A stretch of DNA of 64,000 nt, from assembly GCA_016793805.1 (NCBI GenBank), contig JAEUIZ010000022.1, forward strand, positions 1 through 64,000, written 5' to 3'. The DNA is from Phycisphaerae bacterium. GTDB lineage: Bacteria; Planctomycetota; Phycisphaerae; Phycisphaerales; UBA1924. Of the stretch, positions 60,697 through 64,000 are shown piece by piece. Each line of letters begins with the position of its first letter. The stretch's first letter is position 1. The position numbers and the translations under genes were made by a program. The notes under the pieces are model-generated. The model saw only the letters and a list, made by a program, of their open reading frames with translations, was not told the DNA's origin and searched no databases.

Positions 60697-61752
60697 ATGC
60701 AACGGCTTCTGACAATCGCGGCGATGGGACTGGTGGCGGGGTGCCCTGTGGCGGCGCTGGCCCAGGCCCAGCCGCACGAGCACAACGGCGTCTGCTGCCA
60801 CGAGACCTTCCCGCCCGACTCGATCGCGGTCGCGGGCGTGCCCGGGGCGGCGATCCATCCCGACGTGCCCGAGGGTTACGTGCTCATCGAGGGCGACATC
60901 CAGGTGCGCCTCGCGGACTACCTCGCCTACGTGAACGGCGCGGACGCGACCTTCGGGACCGTGACCTTCTGGCCCGTCGCGCCGATCGCGTTCGACTTCG
61001 CGGCCAACGTGAACGCGACGAACCAGCAGCGCGCCATCGACGCGATGAACGCCATCGCGGCCCGCGTGGGCGTCACGTTCGTCGCGCGGACCAGCCAGTC
61101 GAACTGGATCCGCTTCAACGACAGCACCGGGAACAACTCGCCCGTGGGCATGCAGGGCGGGCAGCAGACGATCAACATCGTCAGTTGGGGCTCCCAGTTC
61201 GTCATCATCCACGAGTTGTACCACTCCCTCGGCTTCTGGCACGAGCAGAGCCGCCCCGACCGCAACACCTTCGTCACGATCAACCTCGCCAACGTCTGCC
61301 AGAACTGCTGCAGCGGCTCGTCGTGCAACCACAACTTCAACATCGTCAGCGGCGCCACCACCTATGGCGCGTACGACTTCGACTCGTTCATGCACTACGA
61401 CCGCCTCGCCTTCAGCGTCAACGGGCAGAACACCATCATCGTCAACCAGCCCTTCACCTCGCAATGGCAGAACGCCATCGGGCAGCGCAACCACTTCTCC
61501 TACTTCGACGAGATCACCGCCCGCGGGATCTATCGCTTCAGTTTCGACCGCTGGTGGAAGCCCGGCGCCGCCGGCAACACCTCGGGCAACCTCCTGAACC
61601 CGATGAACAACCCGACCTTCGCCGCCGCCTACAACGCGGCCCCGGCGGGCGTGTTCATGTTCATCAAGGACAACGCCAACTACCCCGCCGTCGGCACGTA
61701 CTCCAAGGCCATGACCATCCAGGCGCCCAACGGCGCGACCCTCGGCAACTGA
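60697..61752 (+). CDS. Secreted astacin-family metalloprotease (second)
   Basis: 351 residues, a paralogue of the first astacin with the same domain order. Signal to about 23; double Cys (GVCCHETFPP); DVPEGYVLIEGDIQVR; zinc motif HELYHSLGFWHEQSRPDRN (His172, Glu173, His176, His182); Met-turn SFMHYDRLAF; and the same abrupt beta-helix-like end. It differs by a Cys-rich insertion CQNCCSGSSC (201-210) in the lower lobe, which could add disulphides or a second metal. ATG 60697 has AAAGGA upstream. It shares a strand and cluster with the FTYQ-domain protein, 38 bp away. Confidence 0.9.
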   Translation: MQRLLTIAAMGLVAGCPVAALAQAQPHEHNGVCCHETFPPDSIAVAGVPGAAIHPDVPEGYVLIEGDIQVRLADYLAYVNGADATFGTVTFWPVAPIAFDFAANVNATNQQRAIDAMNAIAARVGVTFVARTSQSNWIRFNDSTGNNSPVGMQGGQQTINIVSWGSQFVIIHELYHSLGFWHEQSRPDRNTFVTINLANVCQNCCSGSSCNHNFNIVSGATTYGAYDFDSFMHYDRLAFSVNGQNTIIVNQPFTSQWQNAIGQRNHFSYFDEITARGIYRFSFDRWWKPGAAGNTSGNLLNPMNNPTFAAAYNAAPAGVFMFIKDNANYPAVGTYSKAMTIQAPNGATLGN

Positions 61753-61806
61753 GTCCTCGCGGGCCGGCCCGCACGCCGGCTCGCCGGCGATTTCCGGAGT
61801 TCCATC

Positions 61807-62223
61807 ATGCACGCCAGTTCCTTTCTTGGGATCCTCGGCGCCGCCTGCATCGCGCAGGCCTCCGCGTCCGCCCAGTTCAGCATCACCTGGTCCTCGATCG
61901 ACGGCGGGGGGACCACCACCGCCGCCACCGGGGGCACGTTCTCCATCGTCGGCACGATCGGCCAACCCGACGCGGGCACGGCCTCGGGCGGCGCGTTCGC
62001 ATGCGTCGGCGGCTTCTGGGCGGGCGTCGTCGTGTCGTGCTACGCCAACTGCGACGGATCGACGATCGCGCCCGTCCTCAACGTCAACGACTTCACTTGT
62101 TTCCTGAATCTCTTTGCCGCGGGCAGCCCTGCCGCCAACTGCGACGCGAGCACGAATCCGCCCGTGCTCAACATCAACGACTTCACGTGCTTCCTCAACC
62201 GCTTCGCGATCGGCTGCCCGTAG
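61807..62223 (+). CDS. Small secreted IDGGG/dockerin protein
   Basis: 138 residues. A signal ends ASASAQF. SIDGGGTTTAATGGTFSIVGT..QPDAGTASGGAF..VGGFW (about 25-70) matches the domain in the protein at 52023. Two dockerin-type repeats end it: NCDGSTIAPVLNVNDFTCFLNLFAAG and NCDASTNPPVLNINDFTCFLNRFAIGC. The ATG at 61807 has GGAG 7 nt upstream. A strong hairpin follows at 62294. It is probably a surface-displayed protein anchored by the repeats. Confidence 0.85.
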   Translation: MHASSFLGILGAACIAQASASAQFSITWSSIDGGGTTTAATGGTFSIVGTIGQPDAGTASGGAFACVGGFWAGVVVSCYANCDGSTIAPVLNVNDFTCFLNLFAAGSPAANCDASTNPPVLNINDFTCFLNRFAIGCP

Positions 62224-62293
62224 CCCTCGCCGCGGCCGGGCTCGCGGGCGGCACCAACCCGCTCCGCACGTCGCCCGACGTCCCACCCCCTTC

Positions 62294-62328
62294 GACGCCA
62301 CTCGCGCACGCACGCGGGTGGCGTCTTT
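62294..62328 (+). terminator. 13-bp hairpin with T run
   Basis: GACGCCACTCGCG and CGCGGGTGGCGTC pair over 13 positions (one G-T wobble) with a 6-nt loop, then TTT. It ends the transcript of the gene stopping at 62223. Confidence 0.72.
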
Positions 62329-62445
62329 CGCATCGTCGCGGCGCATCGAGCCCGGCACGGGCGGGGCCGCTGCGCGCGCAAGAACGCCCCCCCGAGGTAC
62401 GCTCCGTCGGGGGAGCGGTGTCAAGGCCGAGTTGATCCCCACGCG

Positions 62446-63720
62446 TTACGGCGCCGAGCAGCCCGCCGCGAACGCGTTGTTGAAGCAGATGAAGTCGTTC
62501 ACGTTGAGCACCGGCGGATTCGTGCTCGCGTCGCAGTTCGCCCGCGTGTCGCCGGCGGCAAAGAGGTTATTGAAGCACACGAAGTCGTTGACGTTCAGGA
62601 ACGGGACCGAGGTCGAGCCGTCGCAGTTGGCGTAGCAGGTGCTCGTGGCGGGGGGGATTCCCGCGGCCACGTCCATCCCGCTGAACGACGCCGGGATCGG
62701 CGAGGTCGTCACCACCACCGACGAGTTGTCCACCAGGCCCGCCGGGTTGGTGACGTTCGCGAGTTTCTGGAGCGTCGCGATGATGGTCGCGTTACCCACT
62801 GTGGTGAAGTAGAGGTCGCCCGCGGTGGAGAGCCCGATCTCGCGCATCGTGTTGGCCGAGGTCGAGAGGTCCACCTCCTTGACCACGACCCACGGGCTGA
62901 CGCGCGGATCGACGACGTACAACTTGTTCGTGGTGGTCTGCGTCGCCGAGGCGAAGTTGCTGTACTGGCAGTAGAGGTACGGGGCGATGGTCGGGTTGTA
63001 GACGAGCGACGTGAACTCGGACTGCCCGAGCCCCGCGCCCACGTCGATCTGGGCCGTCTCGGCCATCGTGGTCGCGTTGATCGTCCACAGTTGTCCGCTG
63101 CTGGAGAACGCGACGACCGTGTCGTCGTCGAGCCATGCCGTGCCCGACGAGTCGAGCGTCGTGAGCACGCCCCCGAGCGTCAGAGTCTGCCGCGCGCCGG
63201 TGATCGCGCCCGTGCCCGTGTCGTAGTCAAAGACGATGACCTGTCCCGAGTCATACCCCGCGATCGCGATCCGCTGGTTGTTGGGGCTGACCGAGAGCCC
63301 CGCCGCCCGCGTGATCGTCAGGTTGATGTACGTCCCGAATCCCGGCGCGATCGACGCGGCGTCGTTGAAGAACGGCTGCGCCGCCCAGCCCGTGGCCGAC
63401 TCATACCGATAGATCCGGCACCCCGTGCCCGCCGCCCCGAAGTCCATCCCGAACAGGTGGCCGTTGGGGTTGTGACGGATCCCGCCCGTGTTGTCCCACT
63501 CCACGCTCTGCACGAACGCGTACTGGTTCCACGAGTCGGGCTTCTGCACGCCGGCCTGCGTGAAGAGTTGGATCGTGTCCTCCAGTTGCTGCGGGGTGGG
63601 CGTGGCCGAGCCGCGGCTCCACCCGATCACGATGTCGCCCGGGCCCACGAAGGGCTGGGCCAGGGCCTGTCCCGCCGTCGCTGCGAGGAGCGCCGGCACG
63701 AAGATGCGCGTCAGGTTCAT
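62446..63720 (-). CDS. Secreted propeller-like protein with two dockerin repeats
   Basis: 424 residues with a signal ending AGQALAQ. The body has repeating beta strands of propeller type (FGMDFGAAGTGCRIYRYESA, GQVIVFDYDTGTGAITG, NKLYVVDPRVSPWVVVKEVDL). The last ~70 residues are two dockerin-type units, NCDGSTSVPFLNVNDFVCFNNLFAAG and NCDASTNPPVLNVNDFICFNNAFAAGC. Function beyond surface display is unknown. ATG 63720 has GGGAGAG 5 nt upstream. It converges with the gene ending at 62223. Confidence 0.85.
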   Translation of the reverse strand: MNLTRIFVPALLAATAGQALAQPFVGPGDIVIGWSRGSATPTPQQLEDTIQLFTQAGVQKPDSWNQYAFVQSVEWDNTGGIRHNPNGHLFGMDFGAAGTGCRIYRYESATGWAAQPFFNDAASIAPGFGTYINLTITRAAGLSVSPNNQRIAIAGYDSGQVIVFDYDTGTGAITGARQTLTLGGVLTTLDSSGTAWLDDDTVVAFSSSGQLWTINATTMAETAQIDVGAGLGQSEFTSLVYNPTIAPYLYCQYSNFASATQTTTNKLYVVDPRVSPWVVVKEVDLSTSANTMREIGLSTAGDLYFTTVGNATIIATLQKLANVTNPAGLVDNSSVVVTTSPIPASFSGMDVAAGIPPATSTCYANCDGSTSVPFLNVNDFVCFNNLFAAGDTRANCDASTNPPVLNVNDFICFNNAFAAGCSAP

Positions 63721-63913
63721 GATTCTCTCCCGAGGGCTGTTCGCCGATGGACGCCGCTCCCCGGCGTCCGACCCCCAAGCATTGGCGCGCCGCCCGCGCG
63801 GGGCGCTCAGACCGCGTGAAGTTGGGGAACCGGCCCGAGCCGCCTCACGCGCGCTCGCCAACACACACCCCCATGTCCACTCCCTCACCGCAGCGGTCGT
63901 CGGCACTCCCGCT

Positions 63914-64000
63914 CTACGGGCACCCGGCGGCGTACTTGGCCATGAAGCAGGCGAAGTCCGTTGGATCGACGACCGCCCCGACATCGCAGTTCGCATAGGG
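63914..64000 (-). CDS. 3' end of another dockerin-type protein
   Basis: Only 28 codons and the stop are inside the window. They encode PYANCDVGAVVDPTDFACFMAKYAAGC, the last unit of a dockerin-type end, with VDPTDFACFMAKY differing from the LNVNDF form. The start and function are outside the window. Confidence 0.75.
   Translation of the reverse strand, partial: PYANCDVGAVVDPTDFACFMAKYAAGCP

Overview
The window is one 64 kb stretch of a G+C-rich bacterial chromosome, most likely a planctomycete of the Phycisphaerae/Phycisphaerales type. The evidence is the many secreted proteins ending in paired NCD..P.LNV.DF.CF.N.FAAGC repeats ('GC-type dockerin'), a PEP-CTERM protease, O-GlcNAc-transferase-like TPR proteins, futalosine-route menaquinone synthesis (MqnE), and very high G+C. 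Assignment below class level is not possible from sequence alone.

Layout. 1-2.65 kb: end of an integrated element (large serine recombinase cut by the window edge, its small HTH companion, and the C-terminal remnant of an SMC/Rad50-like ATPase). 2.7-8.8 kb: a NhaR-like LysR regulator divergent from a two-gene trehalose operon, whose first gene fuses trehalose-6-phosphate phosphatase to a GH15 glucosidase and whose second is a trehalose-6-phosphate synthase carrying an N-terminal membrane sensor. 9-10 kb: a lipoprotein joining a CX5R phosphatase to a cytochrome c'-like heme tail. 10-23 kb: housekeeping genes miaB, clpB, rsmD, gpsA, an AbgT-type transporter, a secreted transglutaminase-like protein and a heavy-metal P-type ATPase with an altered CPA motif. 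23-37 kb: S8 protease, two amidohydrolases, a 21-residue lysine-rich protein, dapB, a TPR/OGT operon, phhA, an AAA/DUF4143 ATPase and an ABC-type permease. 37-47 kb: secreted dockerin-type proteins, an HD-fold protein, a methyltransferase, a metal-site lipoprotein, an SDR and an aldehyde dehydrogenase. 47.9-64 kb: a surface-protein island with two giant collagen-like/peptidase-S74 proteins, a related short-domain protein, two astacin metalloproteases and four dockerin-type proteins, interrupted only by mqnE.

Regulation. Ten genes, mostly cytoplasmic ones, have a TANNNT box placed exactly 5-6 nt before the start codon and no ribosome-binding site, the arrangement of leaderless mRNAs. Most secreted proteins instead have clear Shine-Dalgarno sequences. 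Several strong hairpin terminators separate the units.

Most notable: the sensor-linked trehalose operon, the phosphatase-cytochrome fusion, the collagen/astacin surface island, the leaderless promoters, and the lysine-rich microprotein.
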